The notes below the pieces were generated by a model. The model saw only the letters and a program-made list of their open reading frames with translations. It had not been told where the DNA came from and ran no database searches. The position numbers and the translations under genes were made by a program. 64,000 nucleotides of DNA from Podospora comata (lineage: Eukaryota; Ascomycota; Sordariomycetes; Sordariales; Podosporaceae). The DNA is taken from contig CP071494.1 of NCBI GenBank assembly GCA_017354895.1, forward strand, positions 62,001 through 126,000, written 5' to 3'. This document shows positions 46,521-58,213 of this stretch, in pieces (positions within the stretch are counted from its first letter, which is position 1; each line of letters begins with the position of its first letter).

Positions 46521-47966
46521 ATGGTCTCGCAGACAGTTGTTTCCTCCCTCCTGGTCGTCCTCGGCGCCGCCGGCGTCAGGGCCCAGCAACGCCAGAGTCT
46601 CTGGGGACAGTGCGGTGGTTCCGGCTGGAGCGGCCCTACACTCTGTGTTGACGGCGCGTGGTGCAACCCCCAAAACCAATGGTATCACCAATGCATTCCA
46701 GGCAGCGGTCCTACCACGGCCCAGCCTCAGGTGCCTACCACCACTGCCAGACCAACAACAACGCTCGTCACATCTGTTGTTTCCTCCACCACCTCCCCGT
46801 CGGGTCCCGCGGTGACGAATCCTCCCGTGAACCCCGGTACTTGCCCAAACACACCGTCGGGCCTAGGAACGCCAGTGGCCAACCAGCTCAACGACCCCTT
46901 CACCTTCCACAACGGAAACAAGGTCACCAGCAAGGCGGACTGGGCCTGCCGCCAGAGGGAAATCTCTGAGCTTCTCCAGCGCTATGAGCTCGGAACTCTC
47001 CCCCCCAAGCCCAGCAGCGTGACGGCCTCCTTTTCAGGAAGCACGCTTTCCATCTCGGTCTCTGAGGGCGGCAAGTCCATTTCCTTCACCGTCTCCATCA
47101 ACAACCGTCCTTCCGGGGCGGGTCCGCACCCGGCCATTATCAACTTTGGCACCTTTGGCGCGTCCCTCCCTGTCCCTGCTGCCGTGGCCACCATCAACTT
47201 CAATAACGACGACATTGCCCAGCAGCAGGGCGGCTCTTCCCGCGGCCGTGGCAAGTTCTACGACCTGTACGGGTCCAGCCACTCGGCCGGTGCGCTCACC
47301 GCATGGGCCTGGGGTGTCTCCCGCATTGTCGACGCGCTCGAGCTCACCCAGGCTCAGACTGGCATTGACCCTACCCGCCTTGGTGTCACCGGCTGCTCGC
47401 GCAACGGAAAGGGTGCTATCGTGGCCGGTGCCTTCGAGCCCAGAATCGCCCTCACCTTGCCCCAGGAATCAGGCGCTGGCGGCTCGGGCTGCTGGAGAAT
47501 TGCCACATGGCAGAAGAACAACGGGCAGAATGTCCAGGATTCCACCCAGATCGTCCAGGAGAACGTCTGGTTCTCGCCCAACTTCAACAGCTACGTCAAC
47601 AACGTTAACCAACTTCCTTTTGATCACCACTTGCTCGCTGGTCTGATTGCCCCCCGCGCCCTCTACGTTATGGAGAACGTGGATATGGAGTGGCTTGGTA
47701 AGATCTCGACCTACGGCTGCATGGGAATTGCCCGGAAGCAGTGGGAGGCTCTCGGTGTGCTGGACAACTTTGGCTACTCTCAGGTCGGCGGCAACAGCCA
47801 CTGCAGCTTCCCGTCCAGTCAGCAAGGCAGCGAGCTCAATGCCTTCATTGACAAGTTCTTGCTCAAGAGAAGCGGAGGCAACACCAACATCTTCAGAAGC
47901 ACTCAGACTCACTCGAGCTTCAATCTCAACAACTGGAGCCCGTGGGCTGTTCCCTCTCTGAACTAG
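46521..47966 (+). CDS. Secreted glucuronoyl methylesterase, CBM1-CE15
   Basis: The intronless gene encodes 481 residues. A signal peptide ([16 protein letters not shown]) is followed by a cellulose-binding CBM1 (residues about 23-57: [17 protein letters not shown] with the Trp/Tyr face and conserved cysteines). A Thr/Pro/Ser linker (about 60-105) leads to the CE15 catalytic domain. The catalytic Ser293 lies in GCSRNGKGA and His427 in NSHCSF; the acidic residue is probably the Glu in [12 protein letters not shown]15 cuts the ester between 4-O-methyl-glucuronic acid of xylan and lignin alcohols, so it separates hemicellulose from lignin. The CBM1-CE15 order is as in enzymes of several plant-biomass-degrading fungi. 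A start 12 nt further up (46509) is possible, but the inner ATG directly precedes the signal peptide. Confidence 0.95.
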   Translation: MVSQTVVSSLLVVLGAAGVRAQQRQSLWGQCGGSGWSGPTLCVDGAWCNPQNQWYHQCIPGSGPTTAQPQVPTTTARPTTTLVTSVVSSTTSPSGPAVTNPPVNPGTCPNTPSGLGTPVANQLNDPFTFHNGNKVTSKADWACRQREISELLQRYELGTLPPKPSSVTASFSGSTLSISVSEGGKSISFTVSINNRPSGAGPHPAIINFGTFGASLPVPAAVATINFNNDDIAQQQGGSSRGRGKFYDLYGSSHSAGALTAWAWGVSRIVDALELTQAQTGIDPTRLGVTGCSRNGKGAIVAGAFEPRIALTLPQESGAGGSGCWRIATWQKNNGQNVQDSTQIVQENVWFSPNFNSYVNNVNQLPFDHHLLAGLIAPRALYVMENVDMEWLGKISTYGCMGIARKQWEALGVLDNFGYSQVGGNSHCSFPSSQQGSELNAFIDKFLLKRSGGNTNIFRSTQTHSSFNLNNWSPWAVPSLN

Positions 47967-48314
47967 ATGTGAAAGGGTGGAAGACAGGGCAAGAAAGACA
48001 TGTGAAAAGAGTAGTTCTCGTATATAATTAGTTACTCAGTCTCGACAAGATGTCTGATAATGAACATACCTCACGATTGTGTCTCATGATGACCATGTTG
48101 TGTTTTTCTTGAGTGGTGGATGACAGAATGCCGCACATGATGGCTGCCCCGCTCTCGGAAGGCTGACGGGCACATGGCAGTTTGCCGCCGGCAACTTCCG
48201 CCAAGCAAAACAATCACGAGATCGGCGACTGCGACTTCATCCAAACATGCTTTCCTCTGGACTTGCTTGGTGCCTGAACGCACACAAAACCTGGTATCAA
48301 GAAAAGCCTTGACA
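47967..48314. other. Intergenic
   Basis: A short stretch between two plus-strand genes. I see no gene and no repeat; a poly(A)-type AT-rich segment follows the CE15 stop. Confidence 0.4.
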
Positions 48315-49487
48315 ATGAACAGCCCGCGGTCGTCATCCCCGCCAGGGGCCAGGCTACGACACAACCCCATCCACAGCCTATCCCTCCGCTACCTTCTTAT
48401 TGTGCCCATCCTCTTGGCCATAGCAACCGCCGTTGTCCTCTTCCAACACTCGGATACCAACATCTATATGCTCTACTCACAATGCCATGCCCGTTCCCGC
48501 ATCCCGTGGCTCAGTCATATTCCTCTGCTCGGAACTCCATCCTGCTTTCTTGTCTCCTTCTTTGGTGAAGCCGCGGCTTCTCTCCGCAGCTCGGCCATTC
48601 TCTCCGTCATCTTTTCCTTCCTCGCCGGCCTCCTCACTGTGTCGACTCTCGAGGCAGCCAGGATATGCAATGCCCCTTCGATCTTGATCGCCTACCCAAC
48701 TGGCTTGTGGCTCATCTTCGACCTCGTCGGTGGCGCCTTTGTTTGGGAGCTCATCATCATCCCGGCCTTCTTCCACCGCAGTCGCGAAATCATCACGTCC
48801 CGTCGCCAGGACCTTCCTACTTCTGACGTCCCCTCAGCCGATCCGACATTTGGTGAAGCCATGCGCCACCTGACCAAGACCTCCGAGACCATCGCCATCC
48901 CCTTTGCCGTGGCCTTTGGCTTTGTTGCGCCATCCATTCTGATGCTGGCCCACACAAGCCCGGTGACGGTTCTCATCTGGCTGTTGTTCCCGCTTTGGAC
49001 AACGTTTCTTAGACAGTCGGCCCGCAAGCTCACCACACTGTCTCTGGTCAAGTTGAACGAGTCTTGGCAGGAAACTCTGCACCTCGAATCCAGCACTTTG
49101 GGTATGGTACGAGTCTACCTTCTTCCCATCCTGTGCTCGGTCGCCTCCCACATATTTTTGATGTGGACCCTGTCCCAGCCAGACGATAGGAAAGAAATGA
49201 CGCGGTCGACACTAAAGTTCATTACCATCGACGCTTTTTTTGTCGGGTTGACGGTCCTGTACTGGATCTTGGTCGAGGCCGGGTGGAGGGTGGCCGCTAT
49301 GATGGTGTTCACCTCTGTAGTACTTGGCCCTGGCGCGGGTGTTTGCCTGGGATGGGTCTATCGGGAAGTGACACTCAATCTTGCAGGCGCTTCTGGGAGC
49401 GGAGTGACGGTTGTGGTGGTTGGTGCCGGCCCCGGGAGGAGAGAAGAAGGGGGTGAGCCAGGTGAAGGGACACCCCTCCTTCGTTAA
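48315..49487 (+). CDS. Polytopic membrane protein, family not recognised
   Basis: The intronless gene encodes 390 residues. The start (MNSPRSSSPP) is Ser/Pro/basic, typical of a cytosolic N-terminus. At least seven hydrophobic segments follow, among them YLLIVPILLAIATAVVLF, ILSVIFSFLAGLLTVS, LLFPLWTTF-type and AMMVFTSVVLGPGAGVCLG. Conserved-looking polar groups are RICNAPS-I-L-I-A-YPTG and DLVGGAFVWELIIIPAF. The C-terminus is Gly- and Glu-rich. I do not know the activity. A topology like that of the fungal membrane terpene cyclases was considered, but no diagnostic acid motif could be confirmed. Codon use and clear span spacing support a real gene. Confidence 0.7.
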   Translation: MNSPRSSSPPGARLRHNPIHSLSLRYLLIVPILLAIATAVVLFQHSDTNIYMLYSQCHARSRIPWLSHIPLLGTPSCFLVSFFGEAAASLRSSAILSVIFSFLAGLLTVSTLEAARICNAPSILIAYPTGLWLIFDLVGGAFVWELIIIPAFFHRSREIITSRRQDLPTSDVPSADPTFGEAMRHLTKTSETIAIPFAVAFGFVAPSILMLAHTSPVTVLIWLLFPLWTTFLRQSARKLTTLSLVKLNESWQETLHLESSTLGMVRVYLLPILCSVASHIFLMWTLSQPDDRKEMTRSTLKFITIDAFFVGLTVLYWILVEAGWRVAAMMVFTSVVLGPGAGVCLGWVYREVTLNLAGASGSGVTVVVVGAGPGRREEGGEPGEGTPLLR

Positions 49488-50156
49488 GAACGAAGGATTT
49501 GTACATGTTTTGTAGAACCCATTTGCAAAGATATTCCAATTCCTTTTATACGTAGAGCCAAATTTGGTAAATGCGTGTGCAGTTGTCGATTTGCCATTTG
49601 TTGGCTCATACTGAGCACCGACAGGGACTTGTTTGCGAGGAGAGGCGCCATTGCGGTGTGTGTACGGGGCGTGGAGAACTCACCCAGGCTCCTAGGCAGC
49701 TTTGTCTAGAGGTCTGAGAATCGAACAACATCTGGGTGGTGTACAAATCAAAGCACGACAGTGTAGGTAGGTAGAGCAACGGTACTTAGATGTAGAAGAC
49801 TTCGGCAAGACAACCGGGCAAGAGGGTGATCAAATCAAGCCCGTTCTCATATTAACAATGCTTCCACAGGGCCCCTCAAGGTCAAGAGCCAATATCCCCA
49901 CAAGACCGTCGAAAGCATGAATGTTAAACTCTGGGAGGCGAGAAATATTGCTGCACGACTTGATGGCCTGCACCAGCATCAATTACCTAAAAGAGACTGC
50001 AGAGGCGTGGGAGAATGCAGTTGACCTGACCCCCACGATGCGGAGAATGGCGACATCAGCCCCCAGAATGGCGTAAACATGGCTCACCCAATGAAAGTAA
50101 AAACGATCCATCTGGCAAGACCACACGCTGTCACATTATCTATAAAGTCTTCAGAC
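49488..50156. other. Intergenic
   Basis: No gene is seen between the convergent membrane protein and transcription factor genes. TAGGTAGG words occur at 49761-49775. Confidence 0.4.
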
Positions 50157-52354
50157 TCACATGTTCGACCCTGTAAACTGCTGGTTGGGCCATCCAGTCG
50201 GGAATGTGGACCAGTCCATGCCGTACAGCTCCGGCCCGAAAGTGAAACCGCTCAACACCTCCTCAAACGCATTACTCCCCGTTGTCACGCCGCTCGCGTG
50301 TGAAGGTGCCACAGGCGCCGGTATTGGTGGTTCTGTGACGGCAAGGCTTGGCAAGGCTATTGATGGAGCCGATGTAGCTGGTACAGATGGCTGGAACGTG
50401 TACAAGGCTGCTGGATCCGGTGTGAGCTGTGCGTGGCCAGCAAGCCTGGTGTCGATGGCAGATTTGGTGACAGGCACAGGGTCACTGGAGTTACGAGTCG
50501 GTGAATCGGGCGCGCCTTCAGGGAGCTTTAAACCGTGGGTGATTATCCGTTCGATATCCGCTTGCTGGTGCCATGTCAGTCATCTGATGCCTCAGTCATG
50601 GTGATTAGAGTTCAAACACTTACAATACTTGCAGCGGCCGGCCCAGTGGTAGATTGCTGGGCGGCCCTTAAGCAAACAGCAGAGAGCTCTTGAACTCGTT
50701 CTAGGGTAAATGCCAAGTCACCTGTACCGGTTTGAAGCCCATGATACAGAGCCCTCGTGCATTGATAAGCGCAGCCCGGCAGATCCAAGTCAGTGACAGG
50801 GACGCTGCTGCCCAGGGTCAGGAGCTGCGCAAACATGTCAGCCATGGCCCTTGCGTGATTATAGCAGCCCTGACGGCTGCGGGCAACAAGATTAGGATCC
50901 AGCTGCTGGAGCATCGGCCGAGGGAGCGCCTCGCGCAGTCCTTCCAGAAAGAGGCGGTACAGATCGAGATGGCACTGTCGCCACCAAACGTGTGTCATGA
51001 CAAAAATACCCAGCCTTGGTGAATAGGTTCGCAGACGCAGGTTCCCCTCGGACCATTTGAACGACGGCGGCAATCGTTCCTCGAAGCCTTCCAGCTCGGC
51101 CAACAGCTCGGCACATCGCAATGGGAGAGTGGTCAGATCCTGTTGAGACCACGATGAGGCGGCCTGAGAGGTACACTGCAATATCCTTGCACGCATCCAC
51201 TGGATACGCACATGAAGGGCCATAAATCCGAGAGCATCCGGCATTGGCGCGGTTCCCATGCCGGGCTCTGGTGGTGGCGGCCTCAGGGACTCAGTGGCTT
51301 CTGGAAGGTCAAACTCGAAGTTCCTTTCGTTGCAGGGCAGGTGAACGTGGATTTGGCGCTCGGCATCGGGCCACAAAGCAACATCACGCTGGCCTGCGGA
51401 GATGGACGAATCGATCATGTACAGAGACCACATAAGTCGACGACGAGACTCTCGCGCCAAAAAACAAAGCTCTGGGTTTTCGTAGTTGAGTCGAAGAGCC
51501 GTGGCAAAGCGGCTGGCGAGTGCATGCAGCATAAAAGCACCCGAAAACCTCCTCGAGAAGATGCGATGCTCAACGGCAATCACCAGCGCCTGCAGACGGA
51601 CAATCGATGGTTTCTCCATTTCCGCCAAGCACAGTGACACGGCCTCTTCCATACACTGGCTTCCATACTCGCCCATACCCGGACCCAGGTCAGTCAGCAA
51701 AGCGGTGATGGCAATGAGAGCAAGCACAAGAGACCTGTCGAGGGACCCGGCGTGGTAACGCTCCATCAGCGATGCCCGATGCAAGAAGGAGAACTTGGGG
51801 ATATGGTGTACATGACGAAAGAAGGCGTCAAAAGCGCGCAGCACGAGGTCCTCCTCGGGTTCGGCTCGCGCAGCAGACGCCGGCGCAGGGCTTGCAGTAC
51901 CGCTCGCAAAAGCGCTGCGTCCCGAGTGGCCGTCATCATAGGATGGTGAGTCTGGCGGATGGGCCGTCGCAGGTGGTACGGATGTTGCTGAGGCTGCTGA
52001 TGCTGTGACAGGGCTGGCCAGGGGAAGTGAGCGCTTTCCAGGGAGATAGACACAATGGAGGCCTTGAGCGGTGCACCGGTCACAGCTCGGAGTCGAACCA
52101 CTGCAGCGGGCCTTCTTCTCATGGCAGTTCTGGCAGGCGCGGCGAACTCGGCGGCGAGGTATCGCGATGCGAGACACGGCGGCATCGGTCTGGACCACCT
52201 CCACGCCCGTGTGTTCGTCATAGGAGCAACCAAAACCAAGTCGCTCGCAGTTGGTACAGGTTCCCTTCCGACCATCACATCGGACCTTGCGGGCACGGCA
52301 TGTTATGCACGTGTGTGCGGTGCGCTTTTGCTGTGTCCGGGGTGAGGCGCTCAT
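50157..52354 (-). CDS. Transcription factor with two Zn2Cys6 clusters
   Basis: The 712-residue product comes from exons 52354-50624 and 50564-50157 (59-nt intron, GTAAGT...CCAG). Two complete fungal Zn2Cys6 binuclear clusters follow one another: cysteines 16, 19, 26, 33, 36 and 43, and cysteines 74, 77, 84, 91, 94 and 101. Both have the spacing C-x2-C-x6-C-x6-C-x2-C-x6-C. The linker between them is short and basic (IPRRRVRRAC). The middle region (about 185-440) is a fungal-specific transcription factor domain (PF04082 type), with FDAFFRHVHHIPKFSFLHR and RRRLMWSLYMIDSSISAG. The C-terminal ~130 residues are Pro/Ser/Thr-rich, likely for activation. Most such regulators have one cluster. The target genes cannot be named; it diverges from the PARP gene by about 1 kb. 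Confidence 0.92.
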
Positions 52355-53362
52355 TGGCAGCAGCAGCTTCGGTGTCTAAGCCAAGCAGCATCAGGGCAGT
52401 CCGTGATGGTGGATGACGGCGACCGGGAGGATGACTGGCCCCGCAGTCTATCTCAAATGAATTGGCCTCGGTGGGCGGTTTGCGTTTGGCTGAGCGGGAA
52501 GATAATAATAAGCCAGGTCTCCAAATCACCCCAGGCATTTCGTGCTTGTTCTCTCCTGCGTTGTGTTTTTTTTTTATCTGTCCCTGGCAGCGACACCTCT
52601 TGATCCGAAGCCGAACCGCTAACCAAATCACCCACCGGTTGTTCCCGGCCGTTGGAGGGGAGGCGGCCAGGGCGCTCTGGTGTGGGTGCCGAGCCCTGCC
52701 AGCCGCCGGTCGGCCCGTCTGTATATCCTGGATGGGCGTAGACTCCGGAGTGAGATGATCCGGCAGTTGGCTCCGGTCTTCCATTGCATCCCGTCCCGGC
52801 ACGCCGGTCTTCAGTCTTGAAAAATGTATCTGAGCTTACCATCAACAAGCTTGCTTCATGGTCGATGGCATGGACACCCAGCACATGTTGGAAGTGAGGT
52901 AAGGTATCTTAGGTATGATCAAGTGAGGTATCCGGGATTCGGAGAGAGACTTGCGGGGCACTGTTCCTACACCCCACTGCGCACACCATTCGCATCCAAT
53001 CTGCTGGACGCTGGGATTGAAGCCATCGTGATCGAAGGAAGCTCTGCAGATATCTGGACAATACAGAATAAAATGAAGGCTGGCTGATGCCTAAGCCGTT
53101 GTGGGACTGCTGGGCCAGCTGCCTGCTTAGTGTCCCGTGATCTCGCGCTCTTCCCCTGGCAGGGGCCACTGTTGCCTGCTCGACACGTCGCGCCTGCCAA
53201 TAAAACAAGCAGCCATGAGAGAAGGTTGATCGAGTATAATTGCATTCAAACTCAAGACCTGATTCCAGCTTCCTTCAGGCTCCTGTGAATTGTGTGGCAT
53301 CTCTGTTTGTTCATTCATTAATTACCCTACACCATCTACATACCTTTCTCCCTCCCGTCAAA
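52355..53362. promoter_or_regulatory. Divergent upstream region of the zinc-cluster factor and PARP
   Basis: About 1 kb without a gene, shared by two divergent starts. A 9-nt T run lies at about 52567-52575. TATA boxes are not certain. Short frames here have no bias. Confidence 0.35.
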
Positions 53363-55572
53363 ATGCCGCCAAAACGCGCCAAGAAGGCTGCCGCTGCCGC
53401 AGCAGAACCTCCTCTCGATGGCTGCAAGATTGCCCTGAGCGGCACCTTTGCGGGCATGACCCAATCGGCTGTCAAGGCCAAGGCAGAGGCTGTGGGTGCC
53501 ACTGTCAGCACCGCTGTCACCGAAGACACGACACACCTCGTGGCCACCGAGGCCGACTTCAACAAGCCCTCAGCCAAAGTCACCAAAGCACAGACCCTAG
53601 GCATTCCCATTGTCAGCTTTGAGTGGCTGTCCCTCTCTGAACAAAAGAATAGGAAACAGGCTGAAGACGACTTCACGTTGGGCGGCACTGCTTCCACCAA
53701 GATCAGCACATCGCGGAAGAGAGCTGCGGCTGACAGCACCTCCGACACGGAAACTGTTGCACCACCGGCCAAGAAAAGCAAGGACGGTAATGCCAAGGTT
53801 GAAAATGGAGATGTCAAAGTCGAAGATGCTCCCCCAGAGCAGAAAAAGGCCAAGCAAGAGAAGGCACTTGGTGAGGGTCAGGTTTTGAAACGAAAAGACA
53901 CTCGGATTCCAATCGATGATGGCTGTCCCTTTACGAGTTCGGTCGTGTACATTGATGCTGACGGCGTCATCTACGATGCCTCGTTGAACCAAACCAACGC
54001 CTCCAACAACAACAACAAGTTCTACCGCATTCAGGTCAGTTTTTCCAGAACACGTTTCCAGACGAGAGAGGAAGCCAGTTGCTGACAAGGAATGGCAATC
54101 TAGCTTTTGGTGGATCCTCAAGGAGTGTACAGGACATGGACTCGCTGGGGCCGTGTTGGTGATCACGGCCAAACCCAGGTTCCTGCCACAGGTTCGCTCG
54201 CAGAGGCCATGAAGCAGTTCGAAAAGAAATTCAAAGACAAATCGGGCATCGCTTGGGCCAACCGGGGCGACAACCCAAAGCCCGGCAAGTACGCTTTTGT
54301 GGAGAGGAACTACGAGGACGATTCCGACGATGAAGATGCGGCAGAAGATGAGTCCAAGGACAAAACCAGGGCCGACGACTGGACGCCGCCAAAGTGCAGT
54401 CTAGACCCTGCGGTGCAGCATCTTCTGGAACTCATCTTCAACCAGCAGTACTTTGCCAACACAATGTCGGACCTCAACTACGACGCAAACAAGCTCCCGC
54501 TCGGCAAGCTCAGCAAGGCCACCATCACGCGCGGTTTCCAGTCACTAAAAGACCTGTCAGAGCTCCTCGACGACAACACACTGGCGCAGTCCAAGTACTC
54601 CATGACGTACGGAAATGCCGTAGAACAGCTGTCCAACACGTTCTACTCGCTCATCCCGCACAATTTTGGTCGCAACCGTCCACCCGTCATTCACACTCAG
54701 CAAATGGTCAAGAAGGAAATAGAACTTCTGGAAAGCCTGAGCGACATGAAGAATGCGGCCGAGATTATGAAGCTGGACAAGGTGGGCAACTACGATGTCC
54801 ACCCCCTCGACAAGCAGTACGAGGGTCTGAAGATGAAGGAGATGACCGTCCTTGATCCTGCCACTCAAGAGTTTGCAGAGCTCAAAAACTATCTGGTCAA
54901 CACACGTGGGCACACCCACAATCACAGTTACCAAGTCGAAAACATCTTCCGCATCGAGCGCCAAGGCGAGAAGGATCGATTCGACGCCAGTGTGTTTGGC
55001 AAGCTCAACCAAAACAGGCGCCTGCTGTGGCACGGTTCTCGCGCAACCAACTTTGGTGGTATTCTCAGCCAAGGTCTTCGTATTGCTCCTCCAGAAGCAC
55101 CTGTGAACGGCTACATGTTCGACAAGGGCATCTATCTTGCCGATATGGCCTCCAAGTCTGCAAACTACTGCTGCTCGTATCAGTCTGGCAATACTGCTCT
55201 TCTTTTGCTGTGCGAGGCTGAACTGGGTGACCCCATGCAGGAGCTGCTGCACTCTTCTTACAACGCCGCCAGTGAGGCCAAGCAGAAGGGCATGATTTCC
55301 ACATGGGGCAAGGGAACAAACGGTCCATTGGCATGGAAAGATGCTAGCTGCGTGGAACCTTCTCTGAAGGGTGTTATGATGGTGAGTATCGGTGAACAAC
55401 AGAGCGGGCCGTCAAGTCTATTAGCTAACCATTATCAATTCCACAGCCCGACACGGCCACAAAGATGCCAGGGAAAACCGGCGTGGCAGGAGCCAGCTTG
55501 CTGTATAACGAATACATTGCCTACGACGTGTCACAAGTCCGCCTCCGTTACCTCTTCCGGGTTAAGATGTAG
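53363..55572 (+). CDS. Poly(ADP-ribose) polymerase (BRCT-WGR-PARP)
   Basis: The 691-residue nuclear enzyme comes from exons 53363-54034, 54104-55381 and 55447-55572. It transfers ADP-ribose from NAD+ to proteins at DNA breaks. A basic start (PPKRAKKAAA) precedes a BRCT domain (about residues 18-105; CKIALSGTFAG ... IVSFEWL). A Lys-rich nuclear-localisation stretch follows. The WGR domain (about 190-295) has RTWTRWGRVGD. The PARP regulatory helical domain (about 320-460) and the catalytic domain (about 480-691) follow. Catalytic marks are LLWHGSRATNF (H), the D-loop region APVNGYMFDKGIYLADMASKS (Y), and NEYIAYDVSQV (E), giving the H-Y-E triad. This is the standard single PARP of filamentous ascomycetes (Neurospora NPO, Aspergillus PrpA type), which lacks zinc fingers. 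Confidence 0.96.
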
Positions 55573-56040
55573 AAGTGTGCGCGTCTTAGGGACAATGAGC
55601 TATGGTGGGAGTATGGAGTTGGTGGCTATCTTGGCTTCATTTTGGGGACCGCGGCAGCGTCAATGTGTACAAGGTAGGGCGGGGGTGAAAACGGTTTCGG
55701 TGAGCGGTAGAGCTAGGGATACATTTGCTAATATTGCGCCATGCGCTACTCAAATCAAACATCAACTAGTGAGTTGCAGGAGTACTGTGCTCTCACCTGT
55801 CGTGCGTGTTCCATCTGCAAGCATTGCCCTCAGTCCCAAAGTTCATGAATGATGCATGTTGTGAAGACGTCAGCGTGGTAATTCGCATACCAAGTCTAGC
55901 TGCCAGGTTTACTTGATTTGTACCGTGATCAAACGTCCATAATGTAATCATTCTTTTAGTAGTTGGTTGACGCTTAGGAGGCTTCATCGTAGTAGGTTTC
56001 ATAACAGGTTCGATGATAGTTTTTCAACAAGTACCATCAG
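55573..56040. other. Intergenic between PARP and tRNA-Arg
   Basis: No gene is seen; it is the 3' side of the PARP gene and the 5' flank of the tRNA. Confidence 0.4.
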
Positions 56041-56127
56041 GGTCCGCTGGCGTAATGGCAGCGCGTCTGACTACGATTCTCTAATCAATGTATCAGGAGG
56101 TTCCAGGTTCGACCCCTGGGCGGATCG
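56041..56127 (+). tRNA. tRNA-Arg(ACG): tRNA-Arg (anticodon ACG) with intron
   Basis: The acceptor stem pairs GGTCCGC with GCGGATC. The T arm is CCAGG-TTCGACC-CCTGG. The anticodon stem is TCTGA/TCAGG and the loop reads CT-ACG-A, followed by a 15-nt intron (56077-56091) after base 37. A T-rich tract follows the discriminator base (56127). Confidence 0.93.
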
Positions 56128-56542
56128 TTTTAAGTCCTCATCAGCTCTTTGAAATCTCATTCAAGTTAATGATTATCTTTTTCCCCCCCGCCAGGCTAGC
56201 CCTGCCACTGCTGGTGGGCCTCCTTGGTCTCCTTCCCGGTCAAAGCTTACTAGGTTTGACCAACCAACACTTAACTTTAAAAGAAACCCTCTGTAGAATT
56301 TGTTTGGCGGCCCCAAGGTTGCACTCCTGAAACAAATCCCGCTTGCTACATTACCTATCGAGTAAAATGCACATTGCTGACGAGAATTGGCAGGCTCCTC
56401 CCCAATTCAGCCGAGCGATGTTGCTCCGGCTCCTGTAGCACTGGGATTCGATGGATTCAGCCGGCTCAAATGATAACGACTTTCACTTGGCTCATGACCC
56501 TCTCTCGTTAAAATAACTCGCACCAAAACAGGCATAATCATC
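56128..56542. other. Intergenic before the extended SDR
   Basis: No gene or repeat is supportable. AT-rich and C-run (CCCCCCC near 56185) pieces occur. Confidence 0.4.
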
Positions 56543-57667
56543 ATGGCTTGCCCGTAAGTTATGAATACAGTTCATGCGCCCTGACTCTACAATGTCCAGT
56601 AACTAACCACTGGAATCTCTAGCAACCACATCGTCGTTACAGGCGCCACCGGCTTCATCGACGCGCATGTTGTGGACACGCTGCTTTCCCGTGGCTTTAG
56701 GGTAAGGGGAAGTACTCGGTCCAAAGCCAAAGGCGAGGCCATGTTGGCAGCTCGTCCTCGAGCCACCCAGGCATCTCGTCTTAACTGTGTCGTCATTGAG
56801 GCCTTTTTAGGGCCAGAGCTGGACCTTTCTTCAGCGTTGAAAGGTGGCATTGATGCCATCGTTCATGTGGCCTCCCCTTTCACATACGACACTCAAAATA
56901 ACGAGGCAGAGCTGATACTACCTGCCATCAACGGGGTCAAGGCTGTCTTGTCTGCGGCCGCGGAAGCACAAACGGTGAAACGGGTGGTGATCACATCAAG
57001 CTTCGCTGCAGTACTTGATGTTGAGAGGGCGCGGAAGGCGTCTCAGTACTTTACCTACACGGCGGACGACTGGAACCCCCTTACGTACGATGAAGCGGCC
57101 GATCCAAAGACAAGCGCGGTGGTGGCATATCGAGGGAGCAAGAAGTTTGCCGAACTGGCGGCGTGGGAATTTGTGAATAATTTCGAGTGTCGTGGGGGTG
57201 GGTTGAGTTTTGACTTGGTCACCTTGTGTCCCCCCATGACGTTTGGGCCTGTGGTTCATCCCGTGGTTGGCGGGCCTTTGGGTCTAAATGATAGCAACAG
57301 CCAGCTGTGGAAGGTTGCGATTGCGAGCCAGCAAGGAAATGAGCTTCCTGTCGCGAGAGTACCATTCTGGGTTGATGTAAGGGATCTGGCGCAGGCGCAC
57401 GTCGAAGCACTCCTTCGGCCAGAAGCAGGGGGCAAACGGTACCTGGTTGCTTCCCAGGAGATATTCACGTATGAAATGGCAGCCGAGATCATCGAGCACG
57501 AGTTTCCCAATTTTGTGAGACCAGAGGGAGCGCCAGTGGTGGAGAGGCAGGTGGTCGACGAGAGCCACGGTATTGATGGCGAGACAGCGGCGAGGGAGCT
57601 GGGCATCTCATATCGCGCTTTTCGAGAGACAGTGGTGGACTTGATGAGGCAAGTTGGTGCTATGTAG
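56543..57667 (+). CDS. Extended short-chain dehydrogenase, cinnamyl/dihydroflavonol reductase-like
   Basis: The 351-residue product comes from a very short exon 1 (56543-56553, MACP) and exon 2 (56623-57667); the 69-nt intron starts GTAAGT. It is an NAD(P)-dependent epimerase/dehydratase-like reductase (PF01370). The nucleotide motif is VTGATGFIDAHVV at residue 9, with a basic RGSTRSKAKG for NADP. VHVASPFT and VVITSSFAAV follow, and the catalytic Y-x-x-x-K is in AYRGSKKFAE. Fungal members reduce aldehydes or ketones (methylglyoxal/isovaleraldehyde reductase-like, Gre2 type). The Asp in GFIDAH is unusual, since the family mostly has Ala/Gly there. It follows the tRNA-Arg gene and has no clear pathway partner. 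Confidence 0.88.
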
Positions 57668-58213
57668 GCAGGAGCAAACCACCCGCTGGCAATGCGACCC
57701 CTGCTCAGTACCCCACATCACGGGAATGGACATGACCTCATCGATCCCAGAGCACATGAAACCCGCAACCAAATCGTATTTTCTGGCGGCATCGCTGCGG
57801 TATCGCTGATCACCCGTGATACAGATGGACTTTTTCATGTCCACTTAGTGTACAATAACCCACCTCTCTGCCTTCTTAACACCACCGCCATCCGAGGTGA
57901 GCAGCTGGCAGTACACCGCGCTGCTGAACTGATCGACACCGGCCATACGCCTACAGTGCTACCGCTACGTCGGGCCCTCGAGATTCCACACTATTCATTG
58001 GACACGGTACCGGCAGCTGGTATTTTAGCCAGGCGGAGCCACCTGGTCGGAAGCTCTGTGTTGTTGTGCAACTGATCTTGCTCGCGTCGTTTCATGCCAC
58101 CCTACCTTTGTCCACCAAGTTTGCCGCAGGCCATTTTCCCCTCAACGCGTCATTCACTCTGCTTCACACCTCGACCCGGCTATCTGCCCATACCACTGGC
58201 ACTGCTCACCACC
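57668..58213. other. Intergenic before UVDE
   Basis: No gene is supportable; an overlapping frame at 57692-58075 has no features. This is the promoter of the UVDE gene. Confidence 0.4.

Noticed and set aside
54557-55399. 280-codon minus-strand frame inside PARP
   Set aside because: It is antisense to the PARP catalytic domain and has no domain of its own.
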